Positions 12,240 through 24,800 of a DNA stretch of 64,000 nt are shown here, piece by piece (position 1 is the first letter of the stretch; every line of letters begins with the position of its first letter). The DNA comes from Thunnus maccoyii (Eukaryota > Chordata > Actinopteri > Scombriformes > Scombridae). The position numbers were made by a program, and so were the translations under genes. The stretch is taken from NCBI RefSeq assembly GCF_910596095.1, contig NC_056545.1, positions 2,464,001 through 2,528,000 on the forward strand, in the 5' to 3' direction. The notes below the pieces were generated by a model. That model made no database searches. It saw only the letters and a list, made by a program, of their open reading frames with translations, and was not told where the DNA came from.

Positions 12240-13100
12240 TGGTACTGTTTAGCATCTGGTTAGCATCTCTGGCGTTTCCTCTCCAACTTCCTTTTGGGTG
12301 AAAATTAAGAGATTAATGACATGATTTAATTAGTTAGATAAACTGAATTATGTCATCTACTAAAGTACATTCATTACAGTATCAAAAAGAGACAACAAAC
12401 ATACCTGTATGGGAATGTCTGCAATTTCATTTTCCTCTATAATAAAACAATGAAAAAAGTCTTAATCAAAAATGTCATGACCTGTCAGAAAGTATCATCC
12501 ATCAAAACTATGATAATGTTTGTATTGTCTGATACAAACAAATAGCAACAAATCTTACCTGATACTATATGGCATCCAGGTAGCATCTCTGACGTTTCTC
12601 CATTTGTTTTTTCCTTTTTGCTGAAACACTAAAGAGATTAATGACATGATTTAATTAGTTAGATAAACTGAACTTTGTCATCTACTAAAGTACATTCATT
12701 ACAGTGTTAAAAAGAGACAACAAACATACCTGTCTAGAAATGTCTGCAATTTCCTTTATTTCTGTAATAAAACAATGAAAAAAGTCTTAATCAACAATGT
12801 CATGACCTGTCAGAAAGTATCATCCATCAAAACTATGATAATGTTTGTATTGTCTGATACAAACAAATAGCAACAAATCTTACCTGATACTATATGGCAT
12901 CCAGGTAGCATCTCTGACGTTTCTCCATTTGTTTTTTCCTTTTTGCTGAAACACTAAAGAGATTAATGACATGATTTAATTAGTTAGATAAACTGAACTT
13001 TGTCATCTACTAAAGTACATTCATTATAGTGTTAAAAAGAGACAACAAACATACCTGTCTAGAAATGTCTGCAATTTCCTTTATTTCTGTAATAAAACAA
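12240..13100 (-). repeat. 325-bp tail-exon cassette, three tandem copies inside copy B
   Basis: Exon pairs start at 13055/12884, 12730/12559 and 12405/12249, an exact 325-bp spacing for the first exon of each pair. Each cassette has a 32-nt exon (phase 1 to 0, motif EIADI) and a 55-nt exon (phase 0 to 1, motif GETSEML); the last one ends in a stop. The two upstream copies are nearly identical, so the amplification is recent. Copy A has a single cassette. Confidence 0.88.
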
Positions 13101-16100
13101 CAAAAAAAGTCTTAATCAACAATGTCATGACCTGTCAGAAAGTATCATCCATCAAAACTATGATAATGTTTGTATTGTCTGATACAAAAAATAACAACAA
13201 ATCTTACTTGATTTCTTCTTTATGATAAAGTAAACTAATCCAGCTATGACAATTAATAAAAAAAGCACCACAATCACACAGATCACAGTTGTTGCCACAT
13301 GTGAACTTTGTTCTCCACATTCAGCATCAGCTGAATCAGTTCCTGGTTTGATCAGCTGAAGCTTTAGTGATTCACATCTGGAATGACAGAGGGACATTTT
13401 TACAGGAACATTTATAGATTCCACTAATTCATTGCTGTTGTTAGAAACCAGCTGTGTCCACGGCTGATGTCAAGCTTCACTTACTGTGTGTGTGGTTGAC
13501 AAGATGTAAATGTCCCATCTGAAAATGTTCCATCACTGCAGTCAGTGCACTCAGTGTCCCTGAGAGCTGTTCCTGCACAAATACAAATATACACATTGAA
13601 ACTACTTCACTTTACATATTATGAAGTCATCAGTGTTATATGACATCATCACTGTCATCACATCTGTCTGATTTCATTTCAGTGAAGCTGAAGCTGACAC
13701 TTGAAAATCACACATCCAATAATAGTCCTTTGTTTAATAATGATTGTTGACAAGTTTTTATATTTCACCATCTTGTCATTCTTGAGCAACGATGGAATCA
13801 GATTCAGAACCAAACTACTGTTTGAGAGAAAACTACAATGATCCAAATGTCATCAGCTTCACTGCTTCATGCAAATACTTTCAATACTAAAGATATTAAT
13901 GCTAATATGTTCATGCCAGTAAACAACTAGATTGTCAACAAATTGTATAAGTTTCATTTTAAGACTTTCAAACTTTTGTCTTTTGACCAATGTAACATCC
14001 AATAACTGAAATGCTACCTAGGCTAACAAACCGTCCTTCCACTTTCCACTCAGTGATGCATGAAAATAATTTCTGACTTCCATCAGTGGAGGTCAGACAC
14101 CATCAGCTTCTAGAAGCATGAGGCTTTCAAACCAGTGGTGTAGTGGTGTCTTGGCAGGGTAGACTGTGGTCCATGCAGGTCTAACTTTATATACACACAA
14201 CGACACCTCTGTTTCACACAGTGAACAGATTGGAGAACACACAGAAGTTGGAGAGCTGCTACTATCTTTTTCAAACGCGTCAGTCACTCTTAAGAGGAAA
14301 GAAGGTATATTTGAAGACAGGTTGTCAAAGGTGGAAATGAACTAATATATCAAAATGGTGCAGACTGTACATTGTACCAGAGCAGCTTTTGGCTCTGGTC
14401 CCCCATGAACCATCAGCCCCTCAGTCAGACTGATCATGTTTAGGGCTGACAAGATGTGAAAGAGCTTTGTAGACTTCGCCCCAGAATTGACCTCCTGACC
14501 TTTGTGTAGTGCACCTGTGTAGCAGAGTGTGGGAGTCACTGAACAGCCTTTCAAGACAAAGTAGAGCTTGAATGTTCATCACTGCCCTTGGAAATAGAAG
14601 AATGACAACAAGTCTGTGTGAAGGATCTACTAAAGGCTCAAATGCACTGAAAGCGATAATTGATGCTCCTATGTTGCACTGCAGGCATCAGATTTGAAAT
14701 TCAAACCACAGAACCAACACAGGTTTTTCATTTTGTTCTTTCTATTAACCGCTGCATTAGTTGGATGTAATGAATGAATGAAAAGGAGAAATGCAGAGGG
14801 AAATGAAACTGAAACTAAGAGCTTCTGTGTCCACAGTAAACCATCTGTTGACTGTTTGATGGTTATTTATTTCTGCTTTAAAACATAACTGCTGTAAAAT
14901 AATCAGAATATAATGTTTTATTTCTCTCATTCAGAGGTTTTGTTCTCACTACCGCTCACTCTCCTTGCTCGACCACCGCCGCGCTGTCTCTCTCTCTCTC
15001 TCTCTCACTCGGTGGTGCTCAGCTGACTTGTGGTATCTCTCTCTTTTTTCGGCTGCAGAGAAAACAGCTTTGGTCGCTGGGTCCGCATTTGACGCTCCAA
15101 AAATTGAAGCAAGGTCGGAGTAGGCTCGTAAAGGCAGTTTGACACGCCTCATAATGCTTCTAGTGCGTGTTCGGCCATTGAAAACAATGGGTGTACGTCA
15201 GATGCATCCAGTGCATTTAGGCCTTAAGTGGAAATTTTATGGAGCTTGTCCCGTCTTTAGTTGTCATAACGATGGTTCAGTTGTTGACACATGACATAAT
15301 TTCGACTATGTGATATGTGGTCAGTGGACGATTGGAGGTCAAGGACACTTCAAATTTGACCAGAGACCGTCGAGACAGTGGTCACCATCTGCCCCCATAT
15401 ACAACCACCTGTTATCACATGACCACAGTTCCATACTTAAGTCACATGATAACAACTGAACCATCTCCATGACAACTGAGTGAACTCCATTTGCTGATAA
15501 AGGCCATGAGATGTGGCTGAAAGCTCCAGATTACTTCAAAAAAGTCGACCTTGTGTTAAGAATCTCTGGTCAAACCATAGCATAGGGTTGATGTGGAGAG
15601 ACCGTTGGGAGCTGCTACAGCAGGGTGAAACGTTCACCACACTCTTTCTTGCCTTTTGGAGCAAAAAAAAGCAGGTACGAAGATGATGTTTACACATCTG
15701 CAGCCTAAACACACCTGCAGTGTACATTGGTCATAACAGCTGCTTAGCGTGTGCTCCATGCTCACCGTCTTTACTACAAAGACCTTTTAACCGAGTTAAA
15801 CAGCATGGTTAAAGATGCAAGGCCTTCTTATTTTTCCGGTCTTATCTCCACCAGTAAACAAAACCCTAAAGTCCTGTCTGACACTATAAATAACATTGTC
15901 ACTCCTGCAACTCCAGATGTACCTGTTTTGTCAAATAAAGATTGCAGTAATATTCTCTCCTTCTTTGTAGATATGATTAGAGATGTAAGGGCCAGCATTA
16001 TCCCCTCTTCTTCCCCCCTCTCCCCTCTCTATTATAAACAGCTCCCTGCAATCTGGCTGTGTCCTATCTTACTTCAAACATGCAGTTGTTTAGCCTCTCT

Positions 16101-19100
16101 TGAAAAAAACAAACCTTGATCCATAAATTCCCAATAACTACAGGCCTATATCCAAGCTCAGCATGACGAGTCTACTGCACACCTCCGTCCTGTGGTGTGC
16201 CTCAAGGTTCTGTTTTGGGTCCTATTTTATTTGCTTTATATATGCTTCCCTTAGGTCATGTTATTAGCAAATTTGGAGATGAATCCTATCACTGTTATGC
16301 CGACGATATTCAGGTCTATGTATCTTTTAAGCCTGATAACCCCAACAAACTGTGTTGCACAACTGTCTGCCTGCCAATAAGGCCTGGATGTCTAACAACA
16401 TTTTACAGAGACAGACAAGACAGAGGTTCTTATCATAGCCTCAGACAATATAGCTCCCAAGGTTGCTCAGAGTATTGGGTCCCTTTCCTCAGCTGTTTGG
16501 TGTAATTTAAGAAATCTCTGTGTTGTATTTGATCAGGCTATGCAGTTCGATCAGCATATTAAATCTTTTACCCATACATGCTTTTTTCCAACTAAGAAAT
16601 ATCACAAAACTCAGGTTCTTTGTATCACAACCAGAGCTAGAGATGATTATTCACGCTTTCATATCAACCCGTCTGGACTATTGTAATTCCCTTTTCACCT
16701 GTATCAGCAAATGGTCCAGAATGCTACTGCAAGGCTGTTAACCAGGTCCAGCAGGATGACTCATATCACACCCAATGTAATTTCTTTACATTGGCTTCCC
16801 ATCAGGTTTAGGATTCATTCAGGGTTTTGTTTTTACATATAGAGCCCTGGATGGACAGGCACCTAAGTACATCTGTGGCCTTCTCTATCCTTATATCACC
16901 AGTAGATCAATTATCAACATCTTCTGACCAGGGCATACTGGTTGTCCCTCGCTCTCAACTGAAAACTAAAGGTGATCGTGCCTTTGAAGAAGTGGCTCTA
17001 AGACTATGGAACTCTCTTCCTTTAGACATACGGTCTGCGGTCTCTGTAGAAACTTTTAAAAAGCAGCTAAAGACTCATCTTTTCAAATTGGCCTTTGTCT
17101 CATCTTATGATGTCTACTGATTGCTCTTTTGTGTGTTTCTTTTGGGGTGCACTGTTGCCTGTGTTTTGTTCATATGTTAACTTTAACCTGTGGCTTATGA
17201 TTTTATTGTTTGTATGTCTTATGATCTTATTTTTAACTTTTATTCTTGTGAAGCATTTTGTGAATTCTATTTCTGTGAAAGGTACTATACTAAATAAACT
17301 TATTATTATTATAGTATCTTAGGTTTTTATACAGGCCTTGTTTGTACCTTTATTTGTTAAAATCATGTTTACTTCACATATACTGCACATAGTCACTAAT
17401 CAACTACGATGGTTTTACTCAGTGCAAAAATTCCACTTGACAGCAACAAGTTGACTGGTCTGTGTTTAGTTGTGACTTTTTCTACAGAATTATTGAGCTG
17501 CTTTTTTCCTGCTATCTAGTGGACAGAAATCAATACGTGCAGCTTTAATAAGCAGCTTGTTTGTCAGGTCATGGTGTTCCCATTTAAAACTTCAATTACA
17601 ACTATAATCTTAAAGTCAGCAGGAGAAAACCAACCTTTTTGTCTGATGTATTGTCCTGGTTGACAGCTTGTGTGTTTCAGTGCTTTCACACAGCCGTCCT
17701 CTGTGGAGTCCATACAGTAGAATCCCTCCAGTGGTTGACAAACTGTATTTGATGTTGATGTACATGATGTCTTTATCTGCAGACCAGAACCTGTCAACAC
17801 ATACAGAGGTTACATATGAGATACTAAACTTCTCTTCTGTTCAATCTACTAGACAGCAACAGCATGCTGATCTTTTTTCTGACTTCCAGACAATCTTCAG
17901 TTTTTATGACATCTTTGGGAAATGTGAAACAATAGTTTCTCCCATTTATGAATTCATGGGAAAATATCTGCATAAATGAGGGCTGGAGAATAAAACTGCC
18001 CGTACATATCACCCCGTGGAAATGTGATTTCTGTGAGGAGAGGTCGCTTCTAATATTACTGCAAGTCTCTCTGACACAAAATAGCTCACAGCTGTTTAAA
18101 ACCTGAGGAAAAAAACAGACGACACCAAAGTCTCAGCTGATAACTTGCTCACAAAACCAAACAAAACAAACTTCAATATCAACGTCAGAATTTGGAAAGT
18201 GACAAACTTCTCATGTGACAACAGCCTGTTGTGGCACTAAAACTGTCTCACTGGCAGCATTTCATCACATTTCTCTATGCGGTGTTTGTTTCTACATGCA
18301 GTCTGTACGTTTAAGCAGTTATAATTAATTATAATTAAATAAATATTATATATAACTATTAATTAATTAAGCAGTAATGCTTCAACAGTGAGCAGTATGC
18401 TCTACACAAAGGAAAAAAAGTGATTATTGATCAATCTCAGATTAAACTGAGAAAACAACAGCACAGATACAATCCTCTAATCATCATTTTCCTCATTGTT
18501 GTCATGTAGAAATTTAATGTTACAGTTTTATTGGGAAACTTGCTTGTTAGGCTCTAATTTCCACTGTGGAAGTTGTCTCAAGGCAGTAGACTCGTCATGC
18601 TGAGTCTCTGCATCTTCATAATGAAGCCGCCAACCAGACAGTTTATTCACTTCTTACAGCATTGACAGTGAGACTTGCAGTAAAAAACATTCTTACTGGC
18701 CTTAAATCCATACTAAGGCTTCAATTTCTGTCAATAATATGAATATAAATCTACCTGCATCACAGTTTGCACAGAACAAACAATATTTAAGTCCAGTGGG
18801 ATGATTCATGTAGGTTCCATCAGTGCAGGGCAGACAGGATGTACTTCTGAACTCTGTACAATCTGTTTTAACTCGACTTCCTGTGGAGAAGAAACAATTT
18901 ATTATCATTATAATTATCATATTATTCACATTATATTTTAAATAATTGCTTTTCTCTCTCTGATCCCTCTTGTTCACCAGGTGACAAATATCATACAAGC
19001 ATTGTATCTTTCTGTAAATCTTCTGTCATGTCTGAATTAAGAAACAAGGAACATTTAGCTACGTAAAAGTCAGCTGTCAGAAAAAGCATCACTTTGTTTT

Positions 19101-19302
19101 ACTGCTTATAAACAAGCAGTAAACTGTATTGATCAGCCCAGAAGTGATCAATTCTGTAAGTATCGTTGCTGGCAAACATCCTGCTTTTATGTTTCAGTTA
19201 GATCTTACCAGCAAAACATCTAGGACAGCATCCTCCCGCTGTTAGGTACTCTGCTGGATGACATATGAGGGAATGTCCACTGAAGACTTTCAGTATTATT
19301 AT
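12249..19302 (-). CDS. TNFRSF14 (HVEM)-like receptor copy B, full-length type with three TRAF-like motifs
   Basis: Type I TNF-receptor family protein, expected at the cell surface to bind a TNF-superfamily ligand and recruit TRAFs. Exons 5' to 3': 19209-19302, 18755-18880, 17635-17790, 13485-13572 (CRD1 to CRD4), 13208-13377 (end of CRD4, [15 protein letters not shown], then [22 protein letters not shown] and basic KKK), then six short tail exons 13055-13086, 12884-12938, 12730-12761, 12559-12613, 12405-12436 and 12249-12290 ending in TAA. They total 882 nt, 293 codons plus stop, in one open frame with consensus splice sites. The tail carries SRQE, SRQE and PIQE across exon joins, each fitting the TRAF2/3 consensus (P/S/A/T)x(Q/E)E. 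The CRD3/CRD4 intron is 5.7 times longer than in copy A because of transposon insertions. The start exon is unresolved; ATGTTCATGAAG at 20,870 on the minus strand is a weak candidate. A minus-strand AATAAA at 11,798-11,803 could serve as poly(A) signal. Confidence 0.85.
13872..15745. mobile_element. Composite repeat DNA inside the CRD3/CRD4 intron of copy B
   Basis: Absent from copy A, where the flanks are continuous. It holds several pieces: an unidentified block (13,872-14,930), a TC-rich stretch near 14,985-15,006, a block with GGCCATTGAAAACAATGGGTG (15,150-15,240) of the kind seen at ends of fish DNA transposons, and 15,380-15,560, whose core (GATAACAACTGAACCATCTC onward) recurs at 38,238-38,330. 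No intact gene is seen; the open stretches are short and match no family I know. Confidence 0.55.
15746..17313 (+). mobile_element. L2/Maui-type non-LTR retrotransposon, 5'-truncated and internally deleted
   Basis: Plus-strand pieces of a LINE ORF2: 15,751-16,119 is the region between endonuclease and reverse transcriptase ([20 protein letters not shown]-like [14 protein letters not shown]); 16,197-16,500 holds reverse transcriptase motifs [15 protein letters not shown] and YADDIQVY; 16,827-17,120 has the C-terminal signature [27 protein letters not shown] and [10 protein letters not shown]. The 3' end is AAATAAAC followed by TTATTATTATTA, as in L2-type elements. Frameshifts and an internal deletion near 16,157 make it inactive. 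Insertion is opposite to the host gene, within an intron. The clade (L2/Maui against Rex1) is by recognition only. Confidence 0.85.
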
Positions 19303-21819
19303 CTGTGAAGAGTAAAAACAGTTTTTTGTCTCAGTGAAACCTGGTTGAAGTTAAGATATTGTTGAAAACTGTCCTGAATAACTTCCTGCTTTAAGCAGAG
19401 AAAGGCAGAATAAAGACATGACATATACAACACATAACAATGAGGTGGAAAAGAAGAAATGGAGGAATGAAACATGTGATGGTGATAACTGAAAGTGAAG
19501 GGAAGGTCAGTGGAGGAGGATGTCAATGGAGGCAAGAAGAAGGAAGAGAGGACCTGAGGGGAGAAGATGACGGCCAGGTAGGACTGAAAAAAGAAGATGA
19601 AGATATGGAGACGAAGATGATTTCAGAAGACGACTGAACAGTAAAATGACCAAAGAACACTTTTTTCTTTCCACTTTATGACTAACTGATTTTTAACTTT
19701 AAACAATCATTTGTATTATTGAGTTTTTACATTTTTACACTTCTGAGCAGTTTAATGTTATTTGTACAGTTTTATTCACTATGTGTGAAGAAGCATTTTT
19801 GCACTTTCAAAAAGTGAAAAAAGTCCTTGATGTGAGACCAGTCCTACACTACTATATAACATAGTTACAATTACACATAATCATATGTCTTCAATAGCTT
19901 TAAATATATTTATAAACAGTTGTTATAAGTTGATATATAAATATCTTACAATTGTTCTTCATTATAAATGTAATTTATAGTTTATAGTTTAATCTCCAAC
20001 CTAAAAAGGATTTGTACATGTGTGTAATCACTTCTTAATTATTATCACACTATACATGTATCCTGAACTATTATAATGACATTTCATATATTCATATTTA
20101 TCAACAATTTAAATCATAATTCATATTGTTGGCAATATATCATCCATCCATCTATCTTTCAGATTTTAGAGCAGCAACTCTACTGGTTTATCCTCCTCTT
20201 GTCAGGCACACTTTAAAAGTTTCATCTCTCACGACACATTTAATTCAGTCATCTAGAAAAAACATACAATAGAAATGAAATATTAATGCTTGGTTTATGT
20301 TCAGGGGCTGAGAGACATAAATGAGCCTCATGAACCTGCAGTATGAGGTGAAATATGGTTTATAATGGAGTCATGTGATGTCAACAAAAGAGAAGCAATT
20401 ATGTTTCCACTGCAGTTCAAATAAACACTTCCTACATTTTTAGTCAAGATTAAGTGTTATTGAACCCGTTTTGTTGTTACTGTAGTATTGTATTTTATTG
20501 GGACCATGTACAGTGTTAAACATAAATGTTAACATTTGATGTACTGTACCAGAGTTAGCTTACAGCTAATTTTCATCTGCAGCCCCTTATAGTTAAAACA
20601 TAAAACAGCGCAATAATAAATAGTACAAAGCAAAAAACACACAGGAAACATAATACAAAATACAAAGCAACACACAATAACACATCACATACACCCACAA
20701 TGTTGAGTAGAAATTAATAATATAAACTTCTTTACACAGTCGCTGTGCTCTTCCTAAATATTTTGTTATCGACAACAGGATGACGTCAAAGTGCGGACTG
20801 GTGAACTTCCTTAAACTGCGCATGACAGTTGAAACTATAGTTTATTTTTAATGATAAATGTTAGTTTGGTACCTTCATGAACATCAGACAACACTGTCCG
20901 TCACATGTGGTGTAACTTTACTCCTTTACTCAAACACGTTATTGTACCGTGAAGGCAGCGAAACACACCAAGAATAAACCGTTGAGAAATACCCTTCATG
21001 GACCGCGTTTAACTGAAATGGCGTTTAGCTTCCGCCAGAAAAGACAAGATTTCAGAATCAGTACCAGACAAGTTCAACTAATCTGCGGCACTTACCAGAA
21101 ACAGCAACGACGACGTCATGATGTCACACGTTACCACCTTATTTCATATAGTCTTGAGCCATTTAGTTCAGTGTGTTTTTTAACAAAATATTCAGAAAGT
21201 CAGAGGACTTCGTCTGTTACAGGAAAAGAAAGTCAGGCGGGCGGTAGTAGAAAGGAGGGAGGAGCTGATGATAGACATCATAGTCCAGTAATCCATGGAG
21301 TTCATCATCTGTATAAAATATTTCTAATTCCATCATATAGCTACGGCAGCCTGTCAGAGACTTTTAGGACTAAATCCACATAGAGACAACCAGCAAACTG
21401 TAAACTTTCTTCACCAGTTAAGGCTCACAATAAGTTAAGTATGCGATTTAAATAGTCTGAAAACTATACAGCAAAGAAAAGAAGACAAGAGTCCCAGATG
21501 GCTGCTGTCACTGGTCACACCTGATGTTGACTGACCGAAGAGCAGAGAACAGGAAGAAAACGTTACAACCTTCTTCTCATTCCTCAGTATGTACATCCTC
21601 GCCCCCCTCCTCGCATCTTAATCCCTCCCACCTGAGATACGAGCGGAGGAGGCGAAGCAACAGGCATTTAACAAAATGAGACATCCTCGCTTCAAAGCCG
21701 TCATGTCAATAAAATAGAACATGCGGCAGAGCTGCATCATCTTTAAGAAGTCAACAATAGTCCTGCACAGATGATCAGTAACCTGGATAATGTTATAATA
21801 TTACAGGGATATTATATAT

Positions 21820-21866
<47 letters not shown>

Positions 21867-24800
21867 TGTAACACTTGAACTCTTTCGTTCCTTTTCAGCC
21901 TGTACATAAGTTCTGTAACTCTGTTTGACTCTTTGACCGATACCTTCTACACTTTGAAAAAGTCTAACACAAAAAGTGACGATAAGTTTTAACACACAGA
22001 CATGTTCCACCTCTTTCTTTCAAACTTTCATTTGCTCCTAAATTTTCCAAAAAACCCACAAATTCCACAAAACCATTTAAAAAATTATAACCTCACGTTC
22101 ATTCATACTTTGAATGTAGAGACTACATTTGTTTACATACATTTCTTCTTCGTACATGGATGATTTTTTAGAAATGATTTAATGTATGTCTAGTATGTAG
22201 ATGAGTCTTAAGTCGGTCAACTCTTTGATAGCTTCTACACATTCTTTGAAAAACAGAAGAAGTAAAGTTAAGTCAGAAATGCTCCAACTCTTTCACTCAC
22301 TTCTTTCACTTTGGTGCTTCTCTTTTTAAGTTTTGTCCATATTTTTTTCTCTCTTGTGGTGAACTCGTCATAACGACTAAAAGAAGGAAATATCTTTGAG
22401 AAAGTCTGTAGACGATGTTCCATTCAAGTCTTTTGTTGCTGTTGTGCACAGGTCAGCATTTAATGACTTTAGAAGTGAAAAACATTATCTGATAATGTTG
22501 CTGATTACCATCAAAGTTATTTAGTTAAAATACTGAATTATGTACAGTTGAAAAAATGCCTGAAAACAGGTCAGTGTTTAATAGTTTGTTAATCTGGTGT
22601 CTTATATCATGACTTCAAAAAAAGAAACATATATTTACATGAAACATTGTCAAAGGGTTATGGTTAGGAAGGGTTGCACCCTCTTAAAGATCTTTCCTTC
22701 TGTTTCTGTCACACGTAGAAATATTAGCAGTAATTAGTATGACAGATATTTCAGCTGTAGCATTTAAAGTTTGTAATAACTATTATAGTTTTATTATTTA
22801 AATTTCATTTGAAATTGTTTCTGGACATGAAAAATATCTTAAGGTTTGGATCAATTAAGTTGATCTTATCTTATAATGTCTGTAAAAGAAGGAAAGGGTT
22901 TCAAGAGGGTCTGAAGGCTGTTTCAGTCAAATCCTTTTTATTGTTGTACATATGTCAGATTTTAACAAGGAAGACAAACTTTCATTCTTATCGGAATCAG
23001 TTTAATTATTTCAACATATTACAAGTTTGGAAGTAGACATTTTGGATGGTACACTGCGTTAGGGTTAGGGAGGGTTAGACCTATTGAGATAATTTTACTC
23101 AGAATTAAAGTTGAAAGAGGAAGAGGAGTTTTACACATCAAGTATCTTTACAGGTACCACTGCATATGTATAAAAAAGTTGTATAAAGCCCTTTGTGGCT
23201 CCAGAGAGAGCTGTACAAAGTCTGACAAATTCCCTCAAGTGAATTAAAGTTGATACAGCTTAAAAATGGAAACATTTATTTCACTGATGAGTAGCAGCAC
23301 TACAATTTTTAAAAATGATTTCAAAAAGTCATGAAAAGTATGAGAGTGGTGATGTCATCAGTGGCAGCATTAGTATCAGTAGCATTAGACATTTAAGCTG
23401 TTGTCTCTGTACTAGTAAGAGACTGTAAGCAGTATTAGTAGCTGTGATGGACGTCTCGCTGGCTCCTCAGAATCAGGAGTGATAACATTACTAACAACTA
23501 ATAGATGGACTAGTACAGTAGTAGCCCTTAAAGTGTTTGTAATAACTAATTGAATGTGAATAAGTTCTTTTGGCCTAGTTGTGTCCACATTGTTTTCTCT
23601 CTTGTGCTGAACTTGCCTTAATGACTTTGTAAAAGAAGGAAAGATCTTTAAGAAGGTCTGTAGACAATCTTCCATTCAAATCTTTTTTACTGTCCACAGC
23701 TCAGCATTTAATGGCAATAGAAGTGAAAAATGTTCCACCATACTAATTCTAAATAATAACTACTTTATTTGTTTGTTGACTCAATATATTGAAAGATGAG
23801 CAATTTCAAATGTTGCCAGGAAATAGGCCAGAGTTTGATAGTTTATTTAACAAGTGTCTTGTTACGTCATGACATTGCAATATGAACAAGAAACATGTTT
23901 GGATGGAACATTGTCAAAGGGTTAGGGAGGGTTAGACCCTCCTAAAGATCTTTAACACAGGTGAACGCGTTATAACACGTTTAGATGGAACATTAATTAA
24001 TTAGTGAGCAGCAGTAGTAGTTGTATTATTTGTAGCAGCTATAATAATAAGGTAGTAGCATAAGCAACAGCAGTACTGAAACACCTTTTAAAAGATTACA
24101 TAACAAGTATTAATGTCCAACGTCCACAGAATCTGGTTGAGTTGAATGAATACAGGGGCAAATAATCATTGTACAAGAAAAAAAAACTCAGTTAAAGCAC
24201 AATAAAATGATAATATCTGGAATCATGTAATGATATTGCCTACATGGAAGTAACAGTAATAATCAATCATTATAACAGTCATAATGTTAGTTGCAGGTAT
24301 ATCATCACAGGAAAGACCACAAGCTTTGTAAGTAAACATTAACAGTCAGTAATCAAATCTTATAATGCTGGTAGACTGAAACGCCTATAAAACCATTACT
24401 CATTTATTCTTTCAAAAGGATCATTATTCTGATAGGAATAAACAGGAAAGACTAGCAAACAAACTTTCACTCTGAAGTTAAAGTATTTATTAGTCAGTAA
24501 TATTAAATAATTTAAGTGCAGAAAAGTAAGATCTTCAGTTGTCATGCTGACACTCAAAAGAGCAAATATTCTGTATTTTGTCCACATACGAGGCCACACA
24601 GAGCACCGATATGACTGGACTGTCAAAGTCTTCATGAAAGCAATCTTTGCCTTGCACGTCCTGTACTGTAGACCACAGTATTCAGATAGAGGGAAAAAAG
24701 AAAAAAACAATTAATAAGTCAAATATAAAATTGATAAAGTAGTACATTTTATGTAGAATTTCATGTTATGAGTCTTACTGTTAGTGTGAAGAAAAATATT

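Noticed and set aside
14093..15152. Open frames of 64-70 codons in the inserted block of copy B
   Set aside because: They lie in repeat DNA with no recognised domain; one overlaps a TC simple repeat.
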